From assembly GCA_015228935.1 (NCBI GenBank), contig JADGCO010000030.1:1-44227 (forward strand): a DNA stretch of 44,227 nucleotides. Direction: 5' to 3'. This document shows, one piece after another, positions 15,950-23,978 of the stretch. The notes under the pieces were generated by a model that did no database searches, was not told where the DNA came from, and saw only the letters and a list, made by a program, of their open reading frames with translations. Both the position numbers and the translations under genes were made by a program. The stretch is from Magnetococcales bacterium (lineage in GTDB: Bacteria; Pseudomonadota; Magnetococcia; Magnetococcales; DC0425bin3). Numbering within the stretch: position 1 is the stretch's first letter; each line of letters opens with the position of its first letter.

Positions 15950-16522
15950 CTACTCTCCCCTGGTGGACGCCCCTCTTCCTGGACGAAAACTGCCGAACAT
16001 TTCCCGTCGGGTCAGGTCCTGCTGCCAGCGACAGGTGAGGGATCGTTCCCTGCGGACGTTTTCACGAAACTGGATGACATCGGTCCAGGCCGCAAATACC
16101 TGATCGGCGGTTTGATATTGCGCCAACCCGATCACCAGTGGCTGGACAAGGAAAAATCCTTGCCGGGCATCATACTGGGCATGGGCCTCCCGGGTCTCCT
16201 CCAGCACGGTAACGCTGATTCTGGGACCCAGGGTTGGCAACAAAACCTTTTCCAGACGTTCCATGGCCATTTTTTGCGCCGCATCCGGGACCAGAACCCG
16301 GCACAGCATCCAGGGTGTCAGTTGCAGGAACAGGATCCAACCCGCGAGCCGTCGGAAAGACCTCATTTCATGGCCCAGAGCCGGGTTGAAAAAATCCCCG
16401 GTCAACCCAGGAACCCCCTGCTCCTGTTGCAGGCGTTCCGAGGCCGCAGCAAAGAGAGTACCATATTCCCGGAGCAGACCCGCATCGTCCGGCACCTCAG
16501 CCTCCTGTCCGGTTTCATGCAT
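15950..16522 (-). CDS. HybE-like chaperone in a molybdoenzyme operon
   Basis: A 190-residue cytoplasmic protein. It resembles HybE, the chaperone that binds the Tat signal and precursor of [NiFe]-hydrogenase-2 in E. coli. The match I can see is NPAL, then 23 residues later TPWML followed by VLVPD (E. coli HybE as remembered has HPSM and TPWML at the same spacing), and a C-terminal REMFGSFRPG that mirrors the LLFGRRSG tail. It overlaps the TorD-like gene by 8 nt (16515-16522), so the two chaperones are coupled. No hydrogenase genes are in the window; the only Tat cargo is the molybdenum subunit at 18631-21399. I infer it is a second maturation factor for that enzyme. It is the last gene of the operon. 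Confidence 0.7.
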   Translation of the reverse strand: MHETGQEAEVPDDAGLLREYGTLFAAASERLQQEQGVPGLTGDFFNPALGHEMRSFRRLAGWILFLQLTPWMLCRVLVPDAAQKMAMERLEKVLLPTLGPRISVTVLEETREAHAQYDARQGFFLVQPLVIGLAQYQTADQVFAAWTDVIQFRENVRRERSLTCRWQQDLTRREMFGSFRPGRGASTRGE

Positions 16523-17039
16523 GACTCCCTCCAAACAAATCCCGAAGCCTGGATCCCAGCATGCCATACAATGCCAGGGAAGTGGAACTGACAAGTCTTG
16601 CTGCAAATTGGGGCACCCAGACGGCCAGATGATCTTCCCACAATTCGCGCAGCAGGTCGGCATGCTCCGCAGGCTGCTGGCGCAGGTGAACCACCAGATC
16701 CAGCATGGAACCCAGATAATCCGGCGGAATTTCCGGGTTTGCCTCGACACCGGCACGCTGGAACAGGCCGGCTATGACGGGTACGAACTCTCCGCCCATG
16801 GACCCCTGCCGCCAGTAGCTCTCAAAAGGCGGACAGAGTGTCCTGGGAATGCCGTTGACAAACAGACGGGTGTGTTCGGCCTGCCATTCTGTCAACGGTG
16901 TTTGACGCAATTCCGGCAACGCGGACTGGAGCCAGGGAAACTCAGAGGCCATCTCTTCGACTGCGGCCAGAGACTCTGGCTCGGGTTGCCCCAGCAACCC
17001 GGCCAGTACAGTCAACTCATGTTCCAATGATGTCGTCAT
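16515..17039 (-). CDS. TorD/DmsD-family molybdoenzyme chaperone
   Basis: A 174-residue all-helical protein of the TorD family, cytoplasmic chaperones that bind the Tat leader and the apo catalytic subunit during molybdenum-cofactor insertion. Family hallmarks visible are EHTRLFVNG (usual 'Y.rLF.g'), then PPFESYWRQGSMGG and VIAGLFQRAGVE, then DYLGSMLDLVVHL and LRELWEDHLAVWVPQFA. The ATG at 17039 lies 10 nt after the stop of the membrane-subunit gene; upstream frame extension is unrelated to the family. Its position right after psrABC-like genes identifies the client. Confidence 0.9.
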   Translation of the reverse strand: MTTSLEHELTVLAGLLGQPEPESLAAVEEMASEFPWLQSALPELRQTPLTEWQAEHTRLFVNGIPRTLCPPFESYWRQGSMGGEFVPVIAGLFQRAGVEANPEIPPDYLGSMLDLVVHLRQQPAEHADLLRELWEDHLAVWVPQFAARLVSSTSLALYGMLGSRLRDLFGGSHA

Positions 17040-17049
17040 GGAGCGAATG

Positions 17050-18006
17050 TTACCATGGATAGGCGTAAACGCCAGCGGCCATGAAATAATGCCGCAGGAG
17101 GTACCCTCCAGACAACACCAGCACGGATGCGGTGACAATGGGCACCTTGCCACCCCATTTGCCAAAGACGCATTTCAATTCCATGGCCAGCGGAATCATC
17201 AAACCGCACACCACAAACCCGATGAACCAGCCGGAATCGTTCCACAACAACGCCGCCGACCGGTAACCAGCTTCCGAGCCGGAGAGGGTGAAGTTGAAGA
17301 ACGAGTAGATGACAACCAGTTCCGCCGTGATCAGGCCAATGTCCACCCGTTCATAGAGGGCACGAATGGAGTGATCCACCCGATGGTAGATGAACATGTA
17401 CATGACGATGAGCAGCCAGGCCATGGAGGTGGAAAAAGCAGAGACCGTGAACAGAATGGGCACACCCGGATTGTGCCACAAGACCACTGCCGGAAAACTT
17501 TGCAGCAACAACCCGGTATAGACAGCCGTTCCCAGTCCCGTGATGATGGCGATCCAGCCCAGGATGGGTTGAAATTTCTGGGCTGTTTCCGCCACATCGC
17601 GGGTGATTTTCATTTTCAGGAAGGCACCCATGACGGGCCAGTTCAGAAGGCGGGGCTTTTCCACCATGAAGGGCAACGCAAACAACACGGCGGTCAGTTG
17701 GAGCCAGAGGATGAACTGGGAACCCCAGGCAATCCAGGAGTCGGGTTTATGGAAGATGCCCCAGGGGGTCAGAATGTAAATGGCGGCCCATTTGTGGAGC
17801 AGATGGAGAAACAGCAGCCCCGACCCCAGCGCCAGCATGGCCGTGCCAGAGAGCGCCCCCCACATGACCAGCTCTTTTTCCTCACGCAGATACATGTGGG
17901 TCAGAAAGCTGACCACAATGACGGCAGCGCCCATGCCGCCCAGAAACAGATACAACGCAAACCACCAGGTCCACATATCCTGAGTGGCATAAGTCATGAT
18001 TTCCAT
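17050..18006 (-). CDS. NrfD/PsrC-type membrane anchor subunit
   Basis: A 318-residue polytopic membrane protein with about eight or nine helices, the quinol-interacting subunit of complex iron-sulfur molybdoenzymes (polysulfide, tetrathionate or thiosulfate reductase types). The N-terminus WTWWFALYLFLGGMGAAV and the C-terminal SGGYLLRHYFMAAGVY are characteristic of the NrfD family. It should pass electrons between membrane quinones and the Fe-S subunit. It starts 9 nt after the Fe-S subunit stop. Direction of catalysis cannot be told from sequence. Confidence 0.92.
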   Translation of the reverse strand: MEIMTYATQDMWTWWFALYLFLGGMGAAVIVVSFLTHMYLREEKELVMWGALSGTAMLALGSGLLFLHLLHKWAAIYILTPWGIFHKPDSWIAWGSQFILWLQLTAVLFALPFMVEKPRLLNWPVMGAFLKMKITRDVAETAQKFQPILGWIAIITGLGTAVYTGLLLQSFPAVVLWHNPGVPILFTVSAFSTSMAWLLIVMYMFIYHRVDHSIRALYERVDIGLITAELVVIYSFFNFTLSGSEAGYRSAALLWNDSGWFIGFVVCGLMIPLAMELKCVFGKWGGKVPIVTASVLVLSGGYLLRHYFMAAGVYAYPW

Positions 18007-18015
18007 GCGACTCTC

Positions 18016-18615
18016 CTACCTTTGGGGAATATAGTAGACATTGGGACGAGTCCCCAGATGGGCCATGAGAGGCTTGGCCGTACCATTGCGGACCAGTTCC
18101 GTGGCCGGATAGGCCGGGCTGTCCAGGTCACCCAACATTCTGGCCTCTCCCGGGCAGGTACGCACACAAGCCGGCAGTTCACCCAGTTTGAGCCGGTGAT
18201 GACAGAACGAGCATTTATCCATGCTGGGTGCCTTGCGTTTCAGATCCCCGTAATACTCTTTGCCGGTCTTGATGTCGTCATGCGTGTAGGGAAAACGTGC
18301 CTTGTAGGGACAAGCCAGGGCACAGGCCTGGCACCCCATGCACAAGGTTTCATCCACCAACACCACCCCATCCGAGGTCCGGTAGGTTGCCCCCGTCGGA
18401 CAAACGGTCATGCACGGCGGGTTGCTGCAATGGTTGCACAACCGCGGAATGAAATGCCGCCGTACCTTGCTGCCGGTTCCTGTTTCCCGGTCGTGAACAT
18501 AGGTCCGCCAATGGTCGGACCAGACTGGCGTTTGATTCTCCAGTGAACAGGCCGCCATGCAGGCATTGCAGCCTACACAGGTGTTCATATCGATTACCAT
18601 GACGTAATGGGTCAC
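18016..18615 (-). CDS. Four-cluster [4Fe-4S] ferredoxin subunit (PsrB/DmsB type)
   Basis: A 199-residue electron-transfer subunit. It carries four cysteine groups: CVGCNACMAAC, CNHCSNPPCMTVCP, CMGCQACALACP and CSFCHHRLKLGELPACVRTC. These would ligate four [4Fe-4S] clusters wiring the molybdenum subunit to the membrane anchor. There is no signal peptide, so it would be carried across the membrane with the Tat-borne catalytic subunit. It starts 15 nt after the catalytic gene stop. Complete and typical in length. Confidence 0.95.
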   Translation of the reverse strand: MTHYVMVIDMNTCVGCNACMAACSLENQTPVWSDHWRTYVHDRETGTGSKVRRHFIPRLCNHCSNPPCMTVCPTGATYRTSDGVVLVDETLCMGCQACALACPYKARFPYTHDDIKTGKEYYGDLKRKAPSMDKCSFCHHRLKLGELPACVRTCPGEARMLGDLDSPAYPATELVRNGTAKPLMAHLGTRPNVYYIPQR

Positions 18616-18630
18616 GATGCCACTCCTTTT

Positions 18631-21399
18631 TTAGATTTTTTGGATCCGCACGGTAAATTCCTGAGAACGGAATCCCGCAACAACAGGTTCTACCAGATAG
18701 GGGATCAGTTTGTTGGTGGCCGTGCCAATACCCACGCTGAGATGCAGAGCCTTGTTCTCCACCCCGAACGAGGAGTGCAGAAAGATGGAATCCGGATGCA
18801 ATTGGTTGGTCACATAGGCCGTACCCTCGGCCTGCTGCGCAGAGAGGGTGTTGGTCAACAAAATCCGATCACCGGTGCGAATTTCCAATGCTTCAGCCCG
18901 GTCAGGATGGATCCAGACGCCGGTGTAGATATCCTTCTTGAAACGGTTGATGGCCGCCAGCACCGGGTTGTTGCTGTTGGTTGAACCATAGGAAATCGTT
19001 GGTGTCTTCCCGTAGGTGAAATAGAACTCGTCCTTGTTCAGGGGCTGGTCCATGGTCTTGCCGTGCCGACAGGTGGCCGGAATGGATGCCGCCAGAACGT
19101 TGAAAGAAGGACCTTTTCCACCCATGCCATCCCGGAGCCAGACAAAGAGGGTGCCAAAAAACTCCAACCGGCCACTGGTCGTGGGCAGGGCCATCTGGCG
19201 CGGCATGGAGTGATGCGCCAGAATCTCCTCGGCAGGAATTTCCAAATGCACACCATGCCGCTTGAGACTTTCATGCAACTCCTTGGGCGTGGTATGAATT
19301 CTCGCCGCCGTGGTCTCGAAGGCCACATCACGACAAGCCTTGGAATAGGGACTCTTGGCTCCAAGCGCCCGGTACTTTTCATAGGCAGCCATGGTGGACT
19401 TGGCCGGGATGCCGCTCAATACTTCCAGCGTCTTCACAAACGGCTCAATCGATCCCGAAATGACCTTGCTGAGACCCAGCAATATATCGGGAGTCTCCAG
19501 GGTATCATACAGGGAATCGATGGCACTGAACCGGGTCGTCAAAGAGAGATCGTGATTGACCCCGTTGCCGTAGATGGTCGGCTCATCCCGTTCCAGATAG
19601 GTGGGGTTGGGCAGGATGACGTCGGCGTAGGGCACGGTATCCGAAGGAAGAACGTCCACCACCACCACCAACTCCATGTTGGCATGGGTCAAAATGGTCT
19701 TCCACTGGGTGTCCGGATAGTAGTGACGGACCGGATTGGCGGCGTTGATCACGATGGCCCGGGTCAGGTATGGCTCGCCGTTGTAGATCAACTTGCCGGT
19801 GACCGACTCCAACAGACCGGTGTCGGCCAGGGCCGGCACGGCCACGGCTTCCCGACCGGCGGCCCGTTCCTGGGCGGAAAAGGCAAAGGCCCAGGCGGGA
19901 TGTCCATGGGGGAAGGTTTTGGGATTGGAGATGGCTTTGATCAACTCACCCACGAAAGGCACACCCGCCATGCTGGTCATGAGGGGTCCCGGGGAACGCT
20001 TGGCCTTGTTCGCTTCATGCCAGTTGGCCACCTTGTGGTGATATTCACCGCTCATGATCCAGCCACCCTTGCGGTCGATCCCACCGACCAGGGCCTGCAA
20101 CATGGCCTGTACCCGCCGCAACATGTTGATGTTGGTATAGCGGGCACCATGCCAGCCCGGATCCACAATCGGGCGTCCGGCCGTGGCAAAGTCACGGGCC
20201 GTCTTGATGATCACCTGGGCAGGCACGCCGGTCGTCTTGGCGGCCCATTCCGGAGTATTGGCCGCAATCTCGGCAATCTGGGCCTGCAACACCGTCATCA
20301 CCGGACGCCCTTCCAGGGTCAGACCATCCGGGGCAAACAGGGCCGGATGGACCGGTGCCCCTTGAATGTCCACCACGTTCTGATGGCTGAAGGGAGGAAT
20401 GGAAACAACCCCCCCGGAACGATCCTGGACAACCCGCGGATTGCCCGCTGCATCCGTGGCAATCGCCCATGCCCCATTGGCATCCCGGGCCAGAAGGAAC
20501 GGCATGTTGGTGTGCTTCTTCAGGAAATCTTCATCATAAAGCTTTTCCGTCAGGATCACATGCAGCATGGCGACCATGAAATCCAGGTCGGTACCCGGGC
20601 GGATCCGGATCCACTCATCGGCCTTGGCGGCTGTTTCCGAGAGGCGGGTATCGAGGGCAACAACCCGGGTCCCCTTCTTGCGTCCCTCGGCAAAACGCAC
20701 CATGCGGGAGGTGGAAATGGCCCCGATGGAGGCATTGTTGGCCACAAACAGGATGTAGTTGGCATTGTCGTAGTCGGGCAAAACTTCATCGTGAATATTG
20801 AAGTTTCCGGTGACCGAGTCGGTGCCCAGATGCCCGGATGCCACGCAATGCTGCATGGGGGAGGCCACAATGTTGGGGACCCCGTTGGATATGGCAAAGG
20901 GAACGGCCCAGTACATGTAGAACACGCAGGAGGTCCAGCCCCCGACCATGGTCCATTCCCATGGTTTGATGTTTTTGGCCTTGGTTTTCGCCTCGATATA
21001 GGCCCAGGCCTCGTCCCATGTGACGGCGCGAAACTTGCCTTCACCCCGTGGGCTTCCTTCCACCCGGATCATGGGACTCTTGATGCGATCCACCTCATAA
21101 ACCTGCCGCATCCCGGCCTGGCCTCGGGCACACATCTTGCCCCGGTTCAGGGTGGAGTGGGGATTGCCATCCAGTTTGACAATGCGCTTGACCCCGTTGA
21201 CCGTTTCGGTGGTCACCTGCACATTGCACAATGACGAGCAGAAGTTACAAATGCTGTAAACCTGTTCCTTCGTTGCCTCATTGCCACTCCGGGCCTCCTT
21301 GCCAACAAGACCTGTCGGGGCCAACAAAGACAAACCCGCCACCCCCCCACTGGATTGAAGAAATCTACGTCTGGTCAACTTTGGGAATCGCCAGGACAT
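18631..21399 (-). CDS. Tat-exported molybdopterin oxidoreductase catalytic subunit (PsrA/PhsA/TtrA-like)
   Basis: A 922-residue catalytic subunit. The ATG at 21399 follows AGGAG (5 nt spacing) and gives a twin-arginine leader, LTRRRFLQSSGG at residues 8-19. The N-terminal [4Fe-4S] site is C51, C54, C58 and C90 (CNFCSSLC...GKMCARGQ). C185 in PMQHCVASGH is the candidate molybdenum ligand. The bis-MGD binding segments include GGWTSC and the C-terminal IHPDRAEALEIRTGDRILL. Family members reduce polysulfide, thiosulfate, tetrathionate or arsenate, or run in the oxidative direction; the substrate cannot be assigned by eye. Expression is probably sigma-54 dependent (promoter 21513-21529), with the activator encoded divergently. 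Confidence 0.93.
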   Translation of the reverse strand: MSWRFPKLTRRRFLQSSGGVAGLSLLAPTGLVGKEARSGNEATKEQVYSICNFCSSLCNVQVTTETVNGVKRIVKLDGNPHSTLNRGKMCARGQAGMRQVYEVDRIKSPMIRVEGSPRGEGKFRAVTWDEAWAYIEAKTKAKNIKPWEWTMVGGWTSCVFYMYWAVPFAISNGVPNIVASPMQHCVASGHLGTDSVTGNFNIHDEVLPDYDNANYILFVANNASIGAISTSRMVRFAEGRKKGTRVVALDTRLSETAAKADEWIRIRPGTDLDFMVAMLHVILTEKLYDEDFLKKHTNMPFLLARDANGAWAIATDAAGNPRVVQDRSGGVVSIPPFSHQNVVDIQGAPVHPALFAPDGLTLEGRPVMTVLQAQIAEIAANTPEWAAKTTGVPAQVIIKTARDFATAGRPIVDPGWHGARYTNINMLRRVQAMLQALVGGIDRKGGWIMSGEYHHKVANWHEANKAKRSPGPLMTSMAGVPFVGELIKAISNPKTFPHGHPAWAFAFSAQERAAGREAVAVPALADTGLLESVTGKLIYNGEPYLTRAIVINAANPVRHYYPDTQWKTILTHANMELVVVVDVLPSDTVPYADVILPNPTYLERDEPTIYGNGVNHDLSLTTRFSAIDSLYDTLETPDILLGLSKVISGSIEPFVKTLEVLSGIPAKSTMAAYEKYRALGAKSPYSKACRDVAFETTAARIHTTPKELHESLKRHGVHLEIPAEEILAHHSMPRQMALPTTSGRLEFFGTLFVWLRDGMGGKGPSFNVLAASIPATCRHGKTMDQPLNKDEFYFTYGKTPTISYGSTNSNNPVLAAINRFKKDIYTGVWIHPDRAEALEIRTGDRILLTNTLSAQQAEGTAYVTNQLHPDSIFLHSSFGVENKALHLSVGIGTATNKLIPYLVEPVVAGFRSQEFTVRIQKI

Positions 21400-21512
21400 G
21401 TGTACTCCTCTCCGTTGTTCAATGGACATACCTGCCACGCAGACAAAGCTCTCCCGATCACCATAGTTCAATTTATGGTGTCATTCCGCGAGCCAGCTTT
21501 TGGAATTTACAA

Positions 21513-21529
21513 GGGCAACAATCGTGCCT
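21513..21529 (-). promoter_or_regulatory. Sigma-54 (-24/-12) promoter of the molybdoenzyme operon
   Basis: Read on the minus strand the site is AGGCAC-GATTG-TTGCC, a close match to TGGCAC-N5-TTGCW, with the invariant GG and GC 10 bp apart. Transcription would start about 12 bp downstream, leaving a leader of roughly 100 nt before the ATG at 21399. The adjacent sigma-54 activator gene with an intact GAFTGA motif supports the call. Confidence 0.8.
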
Positions 21530-21639
21530 CTTGCCACCTTTTTTTGCCAAAAATTTATAACAAATTGTAATTTATTACGCTTTTTTTTACAATCACCCCC
21601 GCATCATACCTGGACAAACAGGACTGCCACAGATTTTCT

Positions 21640-21684
21640 TGCCATTTATGGCAGACAATCTATCCTCGTTTGCCACATATGACA
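21640..21684. promoter_or_regulatory. Two palindromic upstream activator sites between the activator and molybdoenzyme genes
   Basis: Site one (21640-21653) is the perfect palindrome TGCCAT-TT-ATGGCA. Site two (21671-21684) is the related TGCCACATATGACA. They begin 31 bp apart, close to three helical turns, and lie about 110-155 bp upstream of the -24 box. This is the expected spacing for enhancer sites of an NtrC-class activator. Both precede the activator's own start (21756), so autoregulation is possible. Confidence 0.65.
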
Positions 21685-21755
21685 AACACACCCTGTGTCA
21701 CCCCATGGTCCGGCACTGTCCTGAATTGACCGCTACCTCGGAGAGGTATTCCTGC

Positions 21756-23183
21756 ATGACCACGATCCACGCACCTGCCATCCCATCCATCGATGCCAAG
21801 ACCTTTTTGAGCATCCATCCCGTGCCAACCATCCTGGTGGATCTGGAGTACCGTGTCCTGGCCTGCAATAAATTGTACGAGGAAAATTATGGACCCATAA
21901 CCGGGTTGGGCAAGGCACGCTGTTATGAAATTTCACACTCATATTCCAGACCTTGTGATCAAGAGGGCGAATCCTGTCCCCTGCATGCCTGCCTGGAAAC
22001 CGGCGTCAGCCAGCGGCTGCTGCATGTGCATCAAACGCCTGAAGGCAAGGAATATGTCGATGTGGAAATCCGTCCCATCCACGATCATGACGGCAAAATT
22101 GTCTACTATCTGGAAATCCTGACCCCGGTCCGGATTGCATCCGCCGACCCGGCACCGGTTGGATTGGTCGGTTCGTCACCGGCGTTTCAACACATGTTGC
22201 AGATGATCCAGAGAGTTGCCAACAGCAAGGTGTCCGTTTTGCTGCTGGGGGAGTCCGGTACCGGCAAGGAGGTGGTGGCCCGGGCCATTCATCAGGCAAG
22301 CCCCAGGACTGCCATGCCTTTTGTGCCTGTCGAATGTTCCGGACTGACCGAAAGCCTGTTTGAAAGCGAGCTGTTCGGTTACGAACGGGGCGCGTTTACC
22401 GGTGCCCATCTGCGCAAAATCGGTCTGGCCGAGGTTGCCCACCAGGGAACCTTGTTTCTGGATGAAATCGGCGACATTCCCCTGCCGCTCCAGGTCAAAT
22501 TGCTGCGTCTGTTGGAGACCAAGAGCTTTCGCCGGGTGGGAGGGATCAATACCCATTATGCCAATTTTCGCCTGATCTGTGCCACCAACCGGGATTTGGC
22601 CGCCATGGTGGCACAGGGAGAATTCCGTCTTGATCTCTACTATCGCATCGGGGTGTTTCCCATTTACATGCCCCCTTTACGGGATCGTCGGGATGATCTC
22701 CCAGTGCTTGTCCAATCCCTCCTGAACCGCACGGAAGGGGGGCAGGGAATTCATCTGGCCCCGGAAACCATGGAGTGGCTCATGAACCATCCCTTCACAG
22801 GCAATATCCGGGAATTGATGAACATCCTGGAACGGGCCATCATCATGATGGATGGTCAAACCATGTTGCCCGAGCATCTTCCCGACCATGGCCATCTCTT
22901 CCCCTCCTCACCAGGCCACACCAACGCCCCCCATCTCAACCCGGACCCGACATCCTGCCCGGATACGGATCAACAACATGTTGCCCCGCCTGTTTCATTT
23001 CAGTTACAAGAAATCCTGCCTCTCGATCAGGTGGAAATGCTCTATCTGGACCAGGTGATACGCCAGTTCGGTTCCGACAAGGCCCTGTTGGCCGACAAGT
23101 TGAAAGTCAGTCTGCGCACACTCTACCGGAAGATTGAAATGATGGAAAACCTGAAAAAAACGAGCGATTTCCAGAATGCTTGA
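21756..23183 (+). CDS. PAS-AAA+-Fis sigma-54-dependent transcriptional activator
   Basis: A 475-residue regulator. A PAS domain (about 15-125) carries a conserved Cys/His set, CYEISH (56-61), PC (66-67), CPL (74-76) and C79, which may bind a metal, Fe-S cluster or heme, or act as a thiol switch. The AAA+ domain starts near 137: Walker A GESGTGKE (165-172), sigma-54 loop GAFTGA (212-217), Walker [11 protein letters not shown], and the arginine-rich [10 protein letters not shown] region. The C-terminal Fis-type HTH is [18 protein letters not shown]. The ATG at 21756 has a GGAGAGG box 9 nt upstream; earlier in-frame ATGs lie within the predicted activator sites. It is divergent from the molybdoenzyme operon and probably its activator. 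There is no phosphoacceptor receiver, so it senses its signal directly. Confidence 0.92.
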   Translation: MTTIHAPAIPSIDAKTFLSIHPVPTILVDLEYRVLACNKLYEENYGPITGLGKARCYEISHSYSRPCDQEGESCPLHACLETGVSQRLLHVHQTPEGKEYVDVEIRPIHDHDGKIVYYLEILTPVRIASADPAPVGLVGSSPAFQHMLQMIQRVANSKVSVLLLGESGTGKEVVARAIHQASPRTAMPFVPVECSGLTESLFESELFGYERGAFTGAHLRKIGLAEVAHQGTLFLDEIGDIPLPLQVKLLRLLETKSFRRVGGINTHYANFRLICATNRDLAAMVAQGEFRLDLYYRIGVFPIYMPPLRDRRDDLPVLVQSLLNRTEGGQGIHLAPETMEWLMNHPFTGNIRELMNILERAIIMMDGQTMLPEHLPDHGHLFPSSPGHTNAPHLNPDPTSCPDTDQQHVAPPVSFQLQEILPLDQVEMLYLDQVIRQFGSDKALLADKLKVSLRTLYRKIEMMENLKKTSDFQNA

Positions 23184-23308
23184 CATGAGCAGAACACTTT
23201 TTCTGCCATTTTCTTGATCCAAATCATTTTTGATCGCTTCCGGATCTGTTAGATTGCGGATATTTGGAGTTCTTGTATCGATCCCTCTTTTGCCTTGGAG
23301 AAAAAAGC

Positions 23309-23707
23309 ATGAACAAATTGTTGTTGGCCGGCATCCTGGGTCTGGGCCTCTCTTTTTCCGCCTCCGCCGCTCTTGCCGGTCCCGTGGCAGAATCCGTCAA
23401 GGCAGCCATGGGTGAAGCCCGCGAAAATCTGGTTGCCCTGCTCGGTACCACCGACAAGGACGGCCAGGCCAAACGGGTCGAGGCCATCAAAGCCGCATCT
23501 GCCAAGGTGGACGCAGCCGTGGCCAAGCATGGCGATGCCTTGAAGGTCTTCGGTGCCGTCTGGAGTGAATTCAAAACCACCCGCGATACCCAGATCATTC
23601 CGCTCATCAAAGAGGGCAAAGTGGTCGAAGCCAAGGCCCTGGCCACCGGTGTCCAGGCCGAGCGCGTCAAGAAAATGGGTGAAATCCTGGGTTCAATGGC
23701 CCAGTAA
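23309..23707 (+). CDS. Unknown exported helical protein, 132 residues
   Basis: GGAG lies 9 nt before the ATG at 23309, which opens a good signal peptide (MNKLLLAGILGLGLSFSASAALA-G). The mature part is about 108 residues, alanine- and lysine-rich and almost certainly a helical bundle. The segment from TRDTQIIPLIKEGKVVEAKALA to the end has the flavour of the four-helix-bundle ligand domain of chemoreceptors (4HB_MCP), without any transmembrane or signalling part. It might be a soluble periplasmic binding protein for the nearby respiratory system, but that is only positional. A 22-bp tandem repeat begins at its stop codon. Confidence 0.75.
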   Translation: MNKLLLAGILGLGLSFSASAALAGPVAESVKAAMGEARENLVALLGTTDKDGQAKRVEAIKAASAKVDAAVAKHGDALKVFGAVWSEFKTTRDTQIIPLIKEGKVVEAKALATGVQAERVKKMGEILGSMAQ

Positions 23708-23772
23708 TCAGGTACCTGACCCGGCTTGATCGGGTACCTGTCCCGGCTTGATCAGGTACCTGTCCCTGCCTT
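23707..23772. repeat. Three 22-bp tandem repeats with a palindromic GGTACC core
   Basis: Units start at 23707, 23729 and 23751, each of the form ATCAGGTACCTGTCCCGGCT with one to three differences. The core CAGGTACCTG is a perfect palindrome in units one and three. The array begins at the stop codon of the 132-residue gene. It could be a protein-binding array or form a 3' structure; no gene lies in the next 200 bp. Confidence 0.8.
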
Positions 23773-23801
23773 CATTGCCCTTCCCGTTTTTTATTCCATG
23801 A

Positions 23802-23852
23802 TTCTCCACGACCCGCAAAACCAGATTCCCTGGCCAGTGCGGGCGTGGAGAA
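23802..23852. terminator. Large imperfect hairpin in the gap before the RDD-pilin gene
   Basis: TTCTCCACG-A-CCCGC on the left pairs with GCGGG-CGTGGAGAA on the right, a 14-bp stem with one bulge and a loop of about 22 nt. It may end transcription from the small exported protein gene. On the plus strand no T-run follows directly. Confidence 0.4.
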
Positions 23853-23978
23853 ACACGGAATGAATGTCCCCCCTGCCAACAGGCAGATGGATATTTTTTT
23901 TGACAAACTCTTTCTTTTGTGAAATTTTTCCCAGGTTGATTTTTCCACTCGGTCTACGAAAATCGGCCTGGAGTCGTC

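Noticed and set aside
17038-18546. 502-codon open frame on the plus strand
   Set aside because: Antisense to the NrfD and ferredoxin subunit genes; composition rich in His, Gln and Gly as expected for a shadow frame.
19063-21234. Long open frame (723 codons) on the plus strand
   Set aside because: It is antisense to the catalytic molybdoenzyme gene, whose motifs and operon context are unambiguous; the frame is a by-product of GC-rich codon use and its translation resembles no family.
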